The notes: generated from the letters alone by a model not told the origin. A stretch of DNA of 64,000 nucleotides from Symbiodinium microadriaticum (GCA_001939145.1 LSRX01001092.1:95675-159674); one strand, 5' to 3'. Positions 23,212 to 34,557 are shown, counted from the stretch's first letter. A program made the numbers and translations.

Positions 23212-23282
23212 GAGTGAGTGAGTGAGTGAGTGAGTGAGTGAGTGAGTGAGTGGAGTGAGTGAGTGGAGTGAGTGAGTGGAGA
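23212..23282 (+). repeat. (GAGT)n microsatellite
   Basis: About 17 GAGT/TGAG units with three GGAGT interruptions, immediately right of the edge of the telomere-like region. Similar GTGA repeats recur at 30004 and 35792. Confidence 0.93.
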
Positions 23283-23596
23283 GGAGGGAGGCGGGGGTGG
23301 TGATCCGTTCGGGATAAGGTGGGGAGGTAGGTGAGCTCCGTACCAGCGCTGAGGAGCGGTTGTTCTGCGTGTTTACTGTTCGGGGCCCGGGGTGTTCAAC
23401 CAGCGGCATGGTTGAGTGTCCTTTGCTGTTTTGCATACACTGCTGTGCATACACTGGCTCCTCTCTAGCATCGTTGAGGGACAAGTGGCTGACCTCGGTG
23501 ACTCCTTCAAGGGTTGACATGGTCGGGGTTTTTGGCAGGGGTGTCCGTTCGGGTCTGGGGATTCCAATCGGGCCACGGGACACGGTCCCCATACCC

Positions 23597-23597
<1 letters not shown>

Positions 23598-23628
<31 letters not shown>

Positions 23629-23632
23629 AGAG
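23598..23632 (+). repeat. (AAGC)n microsatellite followed by AGAGAGCGA
   Basis: Eight AAGC units run into AAGAGAGCGAG. The same arrangement (AAGC units then AGAGAGCGA) occurs at 24379-24409 and its duplicate 30167-30197, which ties the two places together. Confidence 0.85.
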
Positions 23633-23639
23633 CGAGGCC

Positions 23640-24348
23640 CTCAGTGTGACTGTGACAGTTCTTTCCTTTTCGTGTGGGGGGACAAAGTCCAGCTTGAAGC
23701 TGAGAGCCACTGAGACAAACAAACCAGCCGCTTCTGGAGGGAGGCGACGGGCGATGAACGCTTTTGTGTGGGTGTTACCTGATGCGCGTGGGGGAAACTG
23801 CGCCTCTCCTTGCAGTGGGTTTTTCTGTAGAAGAATTTTTGTCGGGGGACACCCTTGCAACCTTATACCCGCCAGAGGACCGGGGGTGGGCGAACTCGCA
23901 CGGAGGGGCAGCGAGGCCCTTTTTTTGTTTTGTCCTAGTGTGCTGCTGAAAACCTTTACATGCAGCAGCTCCACAATGCAGAGTCGAGGTTCAGGGTCGG
24001 GGGTGGGTGGTGTCAGGCGAGGTAGCGATGAGGGGTACAGCAGTCATGGCCATAGCACTGGGCGAGTGGAGCTCCCGCCAGTGTACTGCAGGTGATCCGA
24101 TTGCAAGCGATTAGTGCGCTCGAAGCGGTATTCTAAATTCTACTACCTTGTTCTGTTGCCGACACGGGTCACCCAATCCCCCAGCCGACTGTTGGAGTGC
24201 CCCTGGATGACGCGGGTTGTGCCTGCAGGTTCCCGTACCGGTGGCCACGGTCTTGGGAAGGGTGTTTTGGAACAGGGATAACACTCAACCCCGAAAGGGG
24301 CCATGCCGACATACAGACGCATGCCTAGGGGCCTAGGGGTTGGCCTCC
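23640..24348. other. Sequence between the two (AAGC)n tracts; no recognised gene
   Basis: A plus-strand frame of 193 codons (23514-24095) crosses the (AAGC)n tract, so its first third is repeat-derived. The rest (Cys/Gly-rich, for example SPCSGFFCRRIFVGGHP) matches no family I know. Position between related microsatellites suggests it belongs to the adjoining retroelement region. Confidence 0.4.
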
Positions 24349-24412
24349 GGGCCGGAGCCCCTTCGGGGGTTCAGACCCCAAGCAAGCAAGCAAGCAAGCA
24401 AGAGAGCGATAG

Positions 24413-24425
24413 ATTTTGGCTCAAG
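24413..24425 (+). ncRNA. Relic of the dinoflagellate spliced leader (3' 13 nt)
   Basis: ATTTTGGCTCAAG is identical to the last 13 bases of the dinoflagellate trans-spliced leader as I remember it; the preceding CGATAG only resembles the leader's CGTAGCC. A 13-base match by chance in a window this size, counting both strands, is well under 1%. It follows an (AAGC)n tract and a C(TTCG)G-type hairpin (24357-24368), and precedes the plus-strand frames of this block. Such relics mark genes that were reverse-transcribed from trans-spliced mRNA and reinserted. No Sm site or snRNA-like body follows, so this is not a functional SL RNA gene. Confidence 0.5.
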
Positions 24426-24772
24426 AAGCCGTGAGCGGTTCAAGCAGGTGTGGCTCCTCCGCCCAAACTCCTTTCCGCTCTTTTCTGTTCTCCTGGTTAG
24501 GGGGCCGCACCCTCTCAACCCGGAGACATCTCTTGTGCCTTCTGTCCTGCCTCGCGATTGCTGGTGATCCGTGTGCTGTCCTCTGACGCCGCTGTTTTGG
24601 GGGACGGTCGAGTACGGTTCTGACCGGCAACCGCTGCTGCCTATCCCCACCAGACCGGGATCGGCGAACCTACAGGCGCTGGGGGTTACTACGCGACCAT
24701 CCACTACCACGCTCGGGGGGTACAAGTGCCGCCTGGTTGCATTGCACCAGACCGAATTGCTCAACTTTATGA

Positions 24773-25130
24773 TTGCGGACCAGCAGGACCGATACATATG
24801 TTTGGGGGATCGCCCCCCAAGTGCACTCGCCAGGCAGCAATCTCGGCAGAGGGGAATCTGACACGACCGAACTTAAGGATACCGCCGTCTTAATGGAGGT
24901 TATTGCACGCACGCTGCAGAAGCAATTGCAACAAGAACGCCAAGTCCTTACGGGGGAGATTCAGAGGGCTATGGGCCAAGTCAACTCCCGTGTCGACGAC
25001 GTTGAGAGGGTCTCGGGGGGTCCAGCTCGGGGACGCGGACTTGCAGGCACGCAGAAGGCTAAAGGGAACGGTGGCTGCGGGTAAACACTGGCACTGGCCA
25101 ACCGCACTGTGGGCCTGGAGGCCTGACTGC
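24773..25130 (+). pseudogene. Coiled-coil ORF remnant, possibly a retroelement ORF1 (copy 1)
   Basis: The frame from 24773 contains TELKDTAVLMEVIARTLQKQ, then LQQERQVLTGEIQRAMGQVN and SRVDDVERV: Gln/Glu/Arg-rich with hydrophobic spacing like a coiled coil. The likely continuation (QLGDADLQARRRLKG) is in another frame, and further pieces appear in a third, so the ORF is broken. N-terminal coiled coils are typical of ORF1 proteins of non-LTR elements, but no RNA-binding domain or zinc knuckle was recognised here, so the assignment is tentative. Confidence 0.3.
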
Positions 25131-25938
25131 ACGCCTGGAAAGTGGAGGAGGGAGAGCTACTGGGGGAACCGCCCTGGAAGACGATGCCGGCCCGCCCTCA
25201 CCATCGAGGGTTTGGGACCCGTAGCCAGCGGACGAGATCCTCACCAAGGCCCATGACGGCGTTTGGGAACTACAGCTCGACATCGATGCGGAGGAATCCT
25301 TTGTGCCGGCTGAAGACGCCCGCCGCAAAGCCTTACGCGGTACTCGAATCCTCGCCTGGCTTGTCCTAGTTGTGAGTGCTGAAACCGGAACGGCAAATGC
25401 GATCTTGGGGCAGAGGTCGGATGGTCAGCACAGCAGACTCTGGCTGGAGTTGGGCTCAGGACGGACCTTCACGTGGTCTAAGCCCCGGGTTAGTTCAAAT
25501 ATCACTTATGACTTATGTGGATTACAAAATGTTGAAAAGTTCGGTGAAATTAAGCGATGGGATTTTTCATGGTGCTCACTCAATGTGGGATCGGATGATG
25601 AGGAGGCATCTTAAGAAGATGGAAAGGGAATTACATGAATCAGATTCGGCTTCGACTGGTCGAGTCTCAGCAAGCTTAAAGCAGACACGAGTGCACTTGG
25701 GTTCGCGCCAAGATATCCCACCTTTACTCTCATTTCGATGGAAATACTTTAGCATGCGACTTCTTTACGGCAAAAGCGGACTGCCTCACGAGCAAACCAA
25801 TCATGCGCGAACCTTCATCAGCCATGCCAGCCTTGTGCGAGTGTGTGAGTCGAAACCAATCATGCCAGGCACATGCTGGGGCAGTGAGATGGACTTCCCC
25901 TCTACCCGAAGGGATCTGAAATCGCCGACCCGACAGAT

Positions 25939-26532
25939 TTGAATCACTCGGATTCTGTGTGGGCTCTGGAGACGGTCAAGTTTGCGGGGGATGGCGAGGA
26001 CTCGGAGCTCTTCACCGCGATTCCCCACGTGATGGATGCTCAGCTGATTGCTGATGATCTCAAGGAAGAGCCCGGCTACATGACCACAGGCTTTGACAGC
26101 ATGGTCGTTAGCTGGTTTGACTTGGAACACTTTGAGGAGGACAGGTGTGCCAAGCCTGACACGTCCATGGTCGGTTGGTTTGACCTGGAGCACTGTGATC
26201 AGGACTTTGAGTGCCATGGCTCTGGGTTTGACATTGACATGCACCACCAGTTGTACATGCCTGTTGGTTGCAATCCAGACAAGATTCACCATTCCCGAGT
26301 GACATCCAGTCCTGCTGCTGAGCATGACTCATCGGAGGGTCCCTGGCTTACTTCAGTGAGATATCCCCGGATGCAGCTCAACAAGTCATCGAGGACAGAG
26401 TTTCCGAGGGTTGGTGGTCCTGATTTGTTAACGGGACTCAAGCCTATGATCATGGAGATTGCCCGCAAAGCCGCAAAGCGGTGGAGGAGGCATTGGCTGA
26501 ACTCGTCGGGGGAGGACAGTGACTTTGAATGA
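25939..26532 (+). CDS. 197-codon acidic hypothetical ORF (copy 1)
   Basis: Opens with MNHSDSVWALETVKFAGDGE and ends KRWRRHWLNSSGEDSDFE. It carries two internal repeats of the type SMVVSWFDLEHFEED and SMVGWFDLEHCDQDF (about residues 53-90), so part of the protein arose by internal duplication. It is Asp/Glu-rich with a basic patch (KAAKRWRRHW) near the C terminus. I do not recognise the family. Its place within a retroelement-rich duplicated block and between frameshifted frames suggests a retroelement accessory or gag-like product. The uninterrupted frame with internal structure makes it more credible than neighbouring ORFs. Confidence 0.4.
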   Translation: MNHSDSVWALETVKFAGDGEDSELFTAIPHVMDAQLIADDLKEEPGYMTTGFDSMVVSWFDLEHFEEDRCAKPDTSMVGWFDLEHCDQDFECHGSGFDIDMHHQLYMPVGCNPDKIHHSRVTSSPAAEHDSSEGPWLTSVRYPRMQLNKSSRTEFPRVGGPDLLTGLKPMIMEIARKAAKRWRRHWLNSSGEDSDFE

Positions 26533-26785
26533 GGACCCGGAGCGTGCCAGATGCCGAGGCAAGGAGGGCCACGCCGTGACAAATGATGCCCAAGCGTTCG
26601 TCCAAGACAAGGGCAAGGGTGGCAAGGATGTCCAAAAAGGCGATAAAGGGAAGAAGCAGTCCAGTCACTAGCTCCCCAGCCGGTGGTAGAGGCAATCCCA
26701 CAGGCAAGGGTGCTGAAGGACAGGAGCCAAGGGCAAGAATCAGTCGTCCGAATCACAAGTGGATGAGGCAGGCTGGGTCCGGGTG

Positions 26786-28178
26786 ACACGACTTTTTCGC
26801 TTGATCCGACTGATTGGGATGCCCCTGTTATTCCAACCAGAGAACTTGGAGAGCGATTCAACAAATTGGAAGGCGGACACACATTGAAAGGCGATTTTCT
26901 GCGACGGGACCCAGATGAAAACGGCTAAGGCATGGCTGCTGGTAGCAAGCTCTTGCATTCCTTGACTCTGGTCATGACTGGCAAGAAGGGCGACGAGTGC
27001 ATACCCGGACGTCTTGATGAGCAGCGTCATCTCATCATGGGCTCCATCCACAAGGTTTTGCCTCTGAAGGCAGCACAACACCTCAGTCCACAGGCCAAAA
27101 AGCGGCCGTTAAATTTACAAGACAGCGTCTACTGTTGTGTTTGTCCGACTGGCACGCATCTTTGCAAAGTGGCACTGGCAGGCCTTTACACAGTCGCCTA
27201 CAAAGGCTATCATGCAGTGGGCGGCTAAGTGTGAGATTCCAATGGTTGATACGTGGGGATGGCAGGAATAACGCACCGACCAGGGCAGCGACCAGGTGAT
27301 CGGCATTCTCCGGGTGAACAGCGACTTGGTCAAGAATGCCTTGAGACAGTGGAGCGGAAGGAGTCTTCCTTGAACCTCATCACAAGGTCATGGCTACAGG
27401 AGTCGAATGGCATACACCGGGGAAGGATGAAAACCATGATCATTTCGTTGAGCGAATGTACAAACTCCGAAAGGACATGGGATTGGCGACTAGTGGTCAG
27501 AATTTTGGAATTCGTTTTCCTTTGCGGAGTTCGGACCGTATCAAAAGGCAATGGGCAATTGGTGCGGCAAAGCGTTCCTCTGATTGATGTGGAGATAGCC
27601 GGAAGTCACCAAAGCACTGCAGTCAGCATGTACGGACGTTGTCATCACTGCCTCTAAGCGTGGCCGAGCTTAGGATCGTCGAGCAGTACGCTTTGGCATC
27701 AGCTGGTTTCATCTATGATTCCAAGCGCCTGAGGTGGCTTGAGAGTCTCACCAGACCTCGCGGTGTCATTTGCAACTTGGGGCAAAGCCAAGCAACTGTC
27801 GTGAGACAGGGCCTATGATAAGGACAACGACCTATGCTTCATTGGTTATCACATGCTGGAAATTCTGCGTACGCTGGCCACATGAAGAGAATATATTCTG
27901 CTGAGGACCGACGGGAACTCTTCCACAACGTGACAAATCCCAAAGAGGAGTTGTTGGGAGACGTATTCGAGCTTGCATTGGGAATGCTTACGCTTGCGAT
28001 GAGGCATCCAGAGAAGTTCAACAACTGGGGCACCTTCCAGGACATGAATGCGTGCATCCATGGCTTGGAGCGATCTTTCTACAGGTACTGTGCCTCCGAG
28101 TCCATCGAGCTGATTACCGCGGACACTCCAAGAAAGAGATCTCCTCCAAGAAAGAATGAAGGTACATCAGTGAGATGA
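26786..28178 (+). pseudogene. Frameshifted retroelement-like coding remnant (copy 1)
   Basis: Successive plus-strand segments in different frames read like one broken protein. They include DPTDWDAPVIPTRELGERFN (about 26806), a segment around VDTWGWQE (27250), VIGILRVNSDLVKNALRQ (about 27300), WHTPGKDENHDHFVERMYKL and KDMGLATSGQNFGIRF (27400-27510). A clean 114-codon end follows (27834-28178), with HMKRIYSAEDRRELFHN and LTLAMRHPEKFNNWGTFQDM. No catalytic motif was recognised. The style (VxxILRVxxD...ALG) reminds me of the ORF1/N-terminal region of dinoflagellate LINEs, but this is a weak resemblance. At least four frame changes rule out a simple intact gene. Confidence 0.3.
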
Positions 28179-28769
28179 CAGCAAGCCTCCCTACTGCTCG
28201 ATTTGAAGTTATGCCAACTTCCCGGACTCTAGATCCTGATTTCAGGGGTAGAGAAACGGATGGAAGCACATGATGATGTCATGGTCGATTCCTCCCAAGG
28301 TGTGGGAGCTGCTCCTGTGATAGCCGAGGAGCGGCGTAAGGGATGACAGTCGGCCTCAGGTATGCCAGTGTTCCTTGCCGAACAAGTAGCATGCCAGCGG
28401 GTCAATCAGCGCAAGGTAGTTCTTTGCCATCACAGTCCTGAAATCCTGCAACAACAGTCGTGCAACACTGACTAGTGACTAAGTAGTGGAAACGGGATGC
28501 CACTGCACACATAGAGCTGAACACTCACCGAGTGGCCATTGCCACAGTCAAGCTGAACAATCTTTCGACCTTGCACATCCAGTGTCTCCTCTGACAGTTT
28601 TCGCGACGCAGGGGGCAATTTGATCCGAAGGCTCGACAGTCACAGCGGAAACATTCTGTGGTGGTTCATTCTTGGCGGTGTCCTGAGGGACATAAGCTGA
28701 GCTCGTGGCACCATTCGGGCTCTGCTGAACCCCAGTCGTCCACCAATCCTGAGTGTTCCAGGACCAGTC

Positions 28770-29855
28770 TCAGGCCAATAAATCCAGGCACTGGTCGTCA
28801 TCGAACCATGACCAGTCACCGGACCAATCATCAACAGGACCTATCCACTCAGAATTCCAATGCGATTCATCCCATGTCCAATCATCATCGTACCATCCAT
28901 CATCCTGATTCCAATCCTGATTCCATTCTCCTTGCGGATTCTCCTGCTGGTTCTCTTCACCAGCGACAGCTGACATTCTGCGTTTACAACCTTTCGATCA
29001 GGGCATAAATCATCCTTGACCTTTTCCTTTTCCGTTCATTCCTCTTTCCTTTTCCTTCTCATTTATATCCTTTCTTTCCTTTTGCTTTTCCCTTGTACAA
29101 GAACATTCCTTTTCCTTTGAATCCTTCTCCTTTGCCTTTGTACATTCCTTGTCCACCTTTCATGCCTTTTCCTTTCCATCTGCTTCTTCCTTTTAACGCA
29201 CCGATCTCCATGTTGGCTTGGCATTGGTGGTCATCCACTCGGCACAGTCCGATGCCTGCTCTTTATATAAGGTTATTGTCCAATGGTCTTCCAGTCGTCT
29301 TCTCATGTCTATTCTTCAAAATCATGAACTCACTGAGATCACTCTCCAAGTGGTCATTTCTCAAACGGAAGCCAATTCTTGGCTCTAACTCTTTCTGGCA
29401 GTGAGAACTGCTTGTGCAGTCGACGCCAAATCTCAAATCTACTCTTCGTGTCTTCCTTGCGCACAATCGCGCGTGCGGCACCATCAGTGATCTGGGCCAA
29501 CATGTAAGCCAGTTGTCTCCAGAAAAGTGACAGTTGGTTATTCTGACTCCTAGTCTGCCGCACATCAAACGCCTCACAAAAGTCATCGTCAATCACTCGA
29601 TTCGATCCGTCGACATCGTCCATTAGATGTTTCGCCTCTGGTTTGTACAACCAGCATATCGCTTCCGAGATCCTTGCCATGACCAACCTGCCAATTTCTC
29701 CAACTCACCGTGGCAGTTTGGAGGAGGGAGAAGTTTAATTTCTCCTCCAATCCCTCTTGTTCCGAAGTGCATTCTCTTTCACTCTTTCCCTGTCTCCAGA
29801 GCAATGCTCCGCTACCACGCAAAATTCCACTATACAATCCAACAGTGTTGACCAA
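28770..29855 (-). pseudogene. Ty1/copia-type gag remnant, minus strand (copy 1)
   Basis: On the minus strand 29686-29354 reads VIDDDFCEAFDVRQ, LSLFWRQLAYMLAQITDGAA and SRFEIWRRLHKQFSLPERVR. A change of frame then gives LEPRIGFRLRNDHLESDLSE and FMILKNRHEKTTG (to 29263). This matches the layout of a UBN2/retrotransposon gag: W-RL-H-x-F, then L...F-x-D...Y/HE-x-x-TG. Downstream, 29215-29050 is Lys/Gly-rich (GKGKGMKGGQGMYKGKGEGF) and 28976-28770 is Trp/Asp-rich (NQDDGWYDDDWTWDESHW), both common in dinoflagellate copia gags. No pol follows in this orientation. The gag is antisense to the other frames of the block, so it is a separate, truncated insertion. Confidence 0.6.
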
Positions 29856-30003
29856 CCGAGATCAGTGTATTCCCACAATCCACAACACACTCAGGCGACC
29901 AAGCAAGTCCTGTCCAGTCTTGAGCCAGATGTCATTCGGCATTGCAGCATTCGATAATGCATCATGATCATTCGGTGGTGCATTGGGCTGTTTACATTTA
30001 ACA

Positions 30004-30135
30004 GAGTGAGTGAGCGAGGTGAGGTGAGGTGAGGTGAGGTGAGGTGAGGTGAGTGAGTGAGTGAGTAAGTGAGTGAGTGAGTGAGTGAGTGAGTGAGTGT
30101 ATATATATATATATATCTGTGTGTGTGTGTGTCTG
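30004..30135 (+). repeat. Compound microsatellite (GTGA/GGTGA)n-(TA)n-(TG)n
   Basis: GAGTG and AGGTG units, then GTGA units, TATATA and TGTGTG, ending at the N. Its counterpart at 35792 continues without a break, which suggests the left contig simply ran out inside the TG tract. Confidence 0.92.
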
Positions 30136-30136
30136 N
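30136..30136. other. Single N at the junction of the duplicated block
   Basis: Left of it is the TG microsatellite ending copy 1. Right of it the sequence jumps back to GGGCCGGAGCCC, equal to position 24349. A gap exactly at the copy boundary is the strongest sign of unmerged overlapping contigs. Confidence 0.9.
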
Positions 30137-30200
30137 GGGCCGGAGCCCCTTCGGGGGTTCAGACCCCAAGCAAGCAAGCAAGCAAGCAAGAGAGCGATAG

Positions 30201-30213
30201 ATTTTGGCTCAAG
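30201..30213 (+). ncRNA. Relic spliced-leader piece (copy 2)
   Basis: Same 13 bases (ATTTTGGCTCAAG) and flanks as at 24413-24425; not independent evidence because it lies in the duplicated block. Confidence 0.5.
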
Positions 30214-30560
30214 AAGCCGTGAGCGGTTCAAGCAGGTGTGGCTCCTCCGCCCAAACTCCTTTCCGCTCTTTTCTGTTCTCCTGGTTAGGGGGCCGCACCC
30301 TCTCAACCCGGAGACATCTCTTGTGCCTTCTGTCCTGCCTCGCGATTGCTGGTGATCCGTGTGCTGTCCTCTGACGCCGCTGTTTTGGGGGACGGTCGAG
30401 TACGGTTCTGACCGGCAACCGCTGCTGCCTATCCCCACCAGACCGGGATCGGCGAACCTACAGGCGCTGGGGGTTACTACGCGACCATCCACTACCACGC
30501 TCGGGGGGTACAAGTGCCGCCTGGTTGCATTGCACCAGACCGAATTGCTCAACTTTATGA

Positions 30561-30918
30561 TTGCGGACCAGCAGGACCGATACATATGTTTGGGGGATCG
30601 CCCCCCAAGTGCACTCGCCAGGCAGCAATCTCGGCAGAGGGGAATCTGACACGACCGAACTTAAGGATACCGCCGTCTTAATGGAGGTTATTGCACGCAC
30701 GCTGCAGAAGCAATTGCAACAAGAACGCCAAGTCCTTACGGGGGAGATTCAGAGGGCTATGGGCCAAGTCAACTCCCGTGTCGACGACGTTGAGAGGGTC
30801 TCGGGGGGTCCAGCTCGGGGACGCGGACTTGCAGGCACGCAGAAGGCTAAAGGGAACGGTGGCTGCGGGTAAACACTGGCACTGGCCAACCGCACTGTGG
30901 GCCTGGAGGCCTGACTGC
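30561..30918 (+). pseudogene. Coiled-coil ORF remnant (copy 2)
   Basis: Same sequence as 24773-25130, with the same frame breaks. Confidence 0.3.
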
Positions 30919-31726
30919 ACGCCTGGAAAGTGGAGGAGGGAGAGCTACTGGGGGAACCGCCCTGGAAGACGATGCCGGCCCGCCCTCACCATCGAGGGTT
31001 TGGGACCCGTAGCCAGCGGACGAGATCCTCACCAAGGCCCATGACGGCGTTTGGGAACTACAGCTCGACATCGATGCGGAGGAATCCTTTGTGCCGGCTG
31101 AAGACGCCCGCCGCAAAGCCTTACGCGGTACTCGAATCCTCGCCTGGCTTGTCCTAGTTGTGAGTGCTGAAACCGGAACGGCAAATGCGATCTTGGGGCA
31201 GAGGTCGGATGGTCAGCACAGCAGACTCTGGCTGGAGTTGGGCTCAGGACGGACCTTCACGTGGTCTAAGCCCCGGGTTAGTTCAAATATCACTTATGAC
31301 TTATGTGGATTACAAAATGTTGAAAAGTTCGGTGAAATTAAGCGATGGGATTTTTCATGGTGCTCACTCAATGTGGGATCGGATGATGAGGAGGCATCTT
31401 AAGAAGATGGAAAGGGAATTACATGAATCAGATTCGGCTTCGACTGGTCGAGTCTCAGCAAGCTTAAAGCAGACACGAGTGCACTTGGGTTCGCGCCAAG
31501 ATATCCCACCTTTACTCTCATTTCGATGGAAATACTTTAGCATGCGACTTCTTTACGGCAAAAGCGGACTGCCTCACGAGCAAACCAATCATGCGCGAAC
31601 CTTCATCAGCCATGCCAGCCTTGTGCGAGTGTGTGAGTCGAAACCAATCATGCCAGGCACATGCTGGGGCAGTGAGATGGACTTCCCCTCTACCCGAAGG
31701 GATCTGAAATCGCCGACCCGACAGAT

Positions 31727-32320
31727 TTGAATCACTCGGATTCTGTGTGGGCTCTGGAGACGGTCAAGTTTGCGGGGGATGGCGAGGACTCGGAGCTCTT
31801 CACCGCGATTCCCCACGTGATGGATGCTCAGCTGATTGCTGATGATCTCAAGGAAGAGCCCGGCTACATGACCACAGGCTTTGACAGCATGGTCGTTAGC
31901 TGGTTTGACTTGGAACACTTTGAGGAGGACAGGTGTGCCAAGCCTGACACGTCCATGGTCGGTTGGTTTGACCTGGAGCACTGTGATCAGGACTTTGAGT
32001 GCCATGGCTCTGGGTTTGACATTGACATGCACCACCAGTTGTACATGCCTGTTGGTTGCAATCCAGACAAGATTCACCATTCCCGAGTGACATCCAGTCC
32101 TGCTGCTGAGCATGACTCATCGGAGGGTCCCTGGCTTACTTCAGTGAGATATCCCCGGATGCAGCTCAACAAGTCATCGAGGACAGAGTTTCCGAGGGTT
32201 GGTGGTCCTGATTTGTTAACGGGACTCAAGCCTATGATCATGGAGATTGCCCGCAAAGCCGCAAAGCGGTGGAGGAGGCATTGGCTGAACTCGTCGGGGG
32301 AGGACAGTGACTTTGAATGA
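31727..32320 (+). CDS. 197-codon acidic hypothetical ORF (copy 2)
   Basis: Same predicted protein as 25939-26532, including the duplicated WFDLEH segment. If the two blocks are one locus, only one of these exists in the genome. Confidence 0.4.
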   Translation: MNHSDSVWALETVKFAGDGEDSELFTAIPHVMDAQLIADDLKEEPGYMTTGFDSMVVSWFDLEHFEEDRCAKPDTSMVGWFDLEHCDQDFECHGSGFDIDMHHQLYMPVGCNPDKIHHSRVTSSPAAEHDSSEGPWLTSVRYPRMQLNKSSRTEFPRVGGPDLLTGLKPMIMEIARKAAKRWRRHWLNSSGEDSDFE

Positions 32321-32573
32321 GGACCCGGAGCGTGCCAGATGCCGAGGCAAGGAGGGCCACGCCGTGACAAATGATGCCCAAGCGTTCGTCCAAGACAAGG
32401 GCAAGGGTGGCAAGGATGTCCAAAAAGGCGATAAAGGGAAGAAGCAGTCCAGTCACTAGCTCCCCAGCCGGTGGTAGAGGCAATCCCACAGGCAAGGGTG
32501 CTGAAGGACAGGAGCCAAGGGCAAGAATCAGTCGTCCGAATCACAAGTGGATGAGGCAGGCTGGGTCCGGGTG

Positions 32574-33966
32574 ACACGACTTTTTCGCTTGATCCGACTG
32601 ATTGGGATGCCCCTGTTATTCCAACCAGAGAACTTGGAGAGCGATTCAACAAATTGGAAGGCGGACACACATTGAAAGGCGATTTTCTGCGACGGGACCC
32701 AGATGAAAACGGCTAAGGCATGGCTGCTGGTAGCAAGCTCTTGCATTCCTTGACTCTGGTCATGACTGGCAAGAAGGGCGACGAGTGCATACCCGGACGT
32801 CTTGATGAGCAGCGTCATCTCATCATGGGCTCCATCCACAAGGTTTTGCCTCTGAAGGCAGCACAACACCTCAGTCCACAGGCCAAAAAGCGGCCGTTAA
32901 ATTTACAAGACAGCGTCTACTGTTGTGTTTGTCCGACTGGCACGCATCTTTGCAAAGTGGCACTGGCAGGCCTTTACACAGTCGCCTACAAAGGCTATCA
33001 TGCAGTGGGCGGCTAAGTGTGAGATTCCAATGGTTGATACGTGGGGATGGCAGGAATAACGCACCGACCAGGGCAGCGACCAGGTGATCGGCATTCTCCG
33101 GGTGAACAGCGACTTGGTCAAGAATGCCTTGAGACAGTGGAGCGGAAGGAGTCTTCCTTGAACCTCATCACAAGGTCATGGCTACAGGAGTCGAATGGCA
33201 TACACCGGGGAAGGATGAAAACCATGATCATTTCGTTGAGCGAATGTACAAACTCCGAAAGGACATGGGATTGGCGACTAGTGGTCAGAATTTTGGAATT
33301 CGTTTTCCTTTGCGGAGTTCGGACCGTATCAAAAGGCAATGGGCAATTGGTGCGGCAAAGCGTTCCTCTGATTGATGTGGAGATAGCCGGAAGTCACCAA
33401 AGCACTGCAGTCAGCATGTACGGACGTTGTCATCACTGCCTCTAAGCGTGGCCGAGCTTAGGATCGTCGAGCAGTACGCTTTGGCATCAGCTGGTTTCAT
33501 CTATGATTCCAAGCGCCTGAGGTGGCTTGAGAGTCTCACCAGACCTCGCGGTGTCATTTGCAACTTGGGGCAAAGCCAAGCAACTGTCGTGAGACAGGGC
33601 CTATGATAAGGACAACGACCTATGCTTCATTGGTTATCACATGCTGGAAATTCTGCGTACGCTGGCCACATGAAGAGAATATATTCTGCTGAGGACCGAC
33701 GGGAACTCTTCCACAACGTGACAAATCCCAAAGAGGAGTTGTTGGGAGACGTATTCGAGCTTGCATTGGGAATGCTTACGCTTGCGATGAGGCATCCAGA
33801 GAAGTTCAACAACTGGGGCACCTTCCAGGACATGAATGCGTGCATCCATGGCTTGGAGCGATCTTTCTACAGGTACTGTGCCTCCGAGTCCATCGAGCTG
33901 ATTACCGCGGACACTCCAAGAAAGAGATCTCCTCCAAGAAAGAATGAAGGTACATCAGTGAGATGA
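32574..33966 (+). pseudogene. Frameshifted retroelement-like coding remnant (copy 2)
   Basis: Same broken frames as 26786-28178; the shared lesions show both copies descend from one already damaged sequence. Confidence 0.3.
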
Positions 33967-34557
33967 CAGCAAGCCTCCCTACTGCTCGATTTGAAGTTAT
34001 GCCAACTTCCCGGACTCTAGATCCTGATTTCAGGGGTAGAGAAACGGATGGAAGCACATGATGATGTCATGGTCGATTCCTCCCAAGGTGTGGGAGCTGC
34101 TCCTGTGATAGCCGAGGAGCGGCGTAAGGGATGACAGTCGGCCTCAGGTATGCCAGTGTTCCTTGCCGAACAAGTAGCATGCCAGCGGGTCAATCAGCGC
34201 AAGGTAGTTCTTTGCCATCACAGTCCTGAAATCCTGCAACAACAGTCGTGCAACACTGACTAGTGACTAAGTAGTGGAAACGGGATGCCACTGCACACAT
34301 AGAGCTGAACACTCACCGAGTGGCCATTGCCACAGTCAAGCTGAACAATCTTTCGACCTTGCACATCCAGTGTCTCCTCTGACAGTTTTCGCGACGCAGG
34401 GGGCAATTTGATCCGAAGGCTCGACAGTCACAGCGGAAACATTCTGTGGTGGTTCATTCTTGGCGGTGTCCTGAGGGACATAAGCTGAGCTCGTGGCACC
34501 ATTCGGGCTCTGCTGAACCCCAGTCGTCCACCAATCCTGAGTGTTCCAGGACCAGTC

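Larger units (their letters stand above)
24349..30132. repeat. 5.78-kb duplicated block, copy 1
   Basis: This interval recurs at 30137-35920 with a constant offset of 5788 bases. Every translated frame I compared is the same in both copies. The one base change I found is T at 30062 versus A at 35850, inside the GTGA microsatellite. The block holds a relic spliced-leader piece, plus-strand retroelement-like frames and a minus-strand gag remnant. Copy 1 ends in a TG microsatellite just before an N. Near-identity and the gap make an assembly artefact likelier than a recent real duplication. Confidence 0.95.

Noticed and set aside
24365-24382. GGGGTTCAGACCCC as a tRNA T-arm
   Set aside because: No acceptor, D or anticodon stems around it; it is part of a small GC hairpin cluster.
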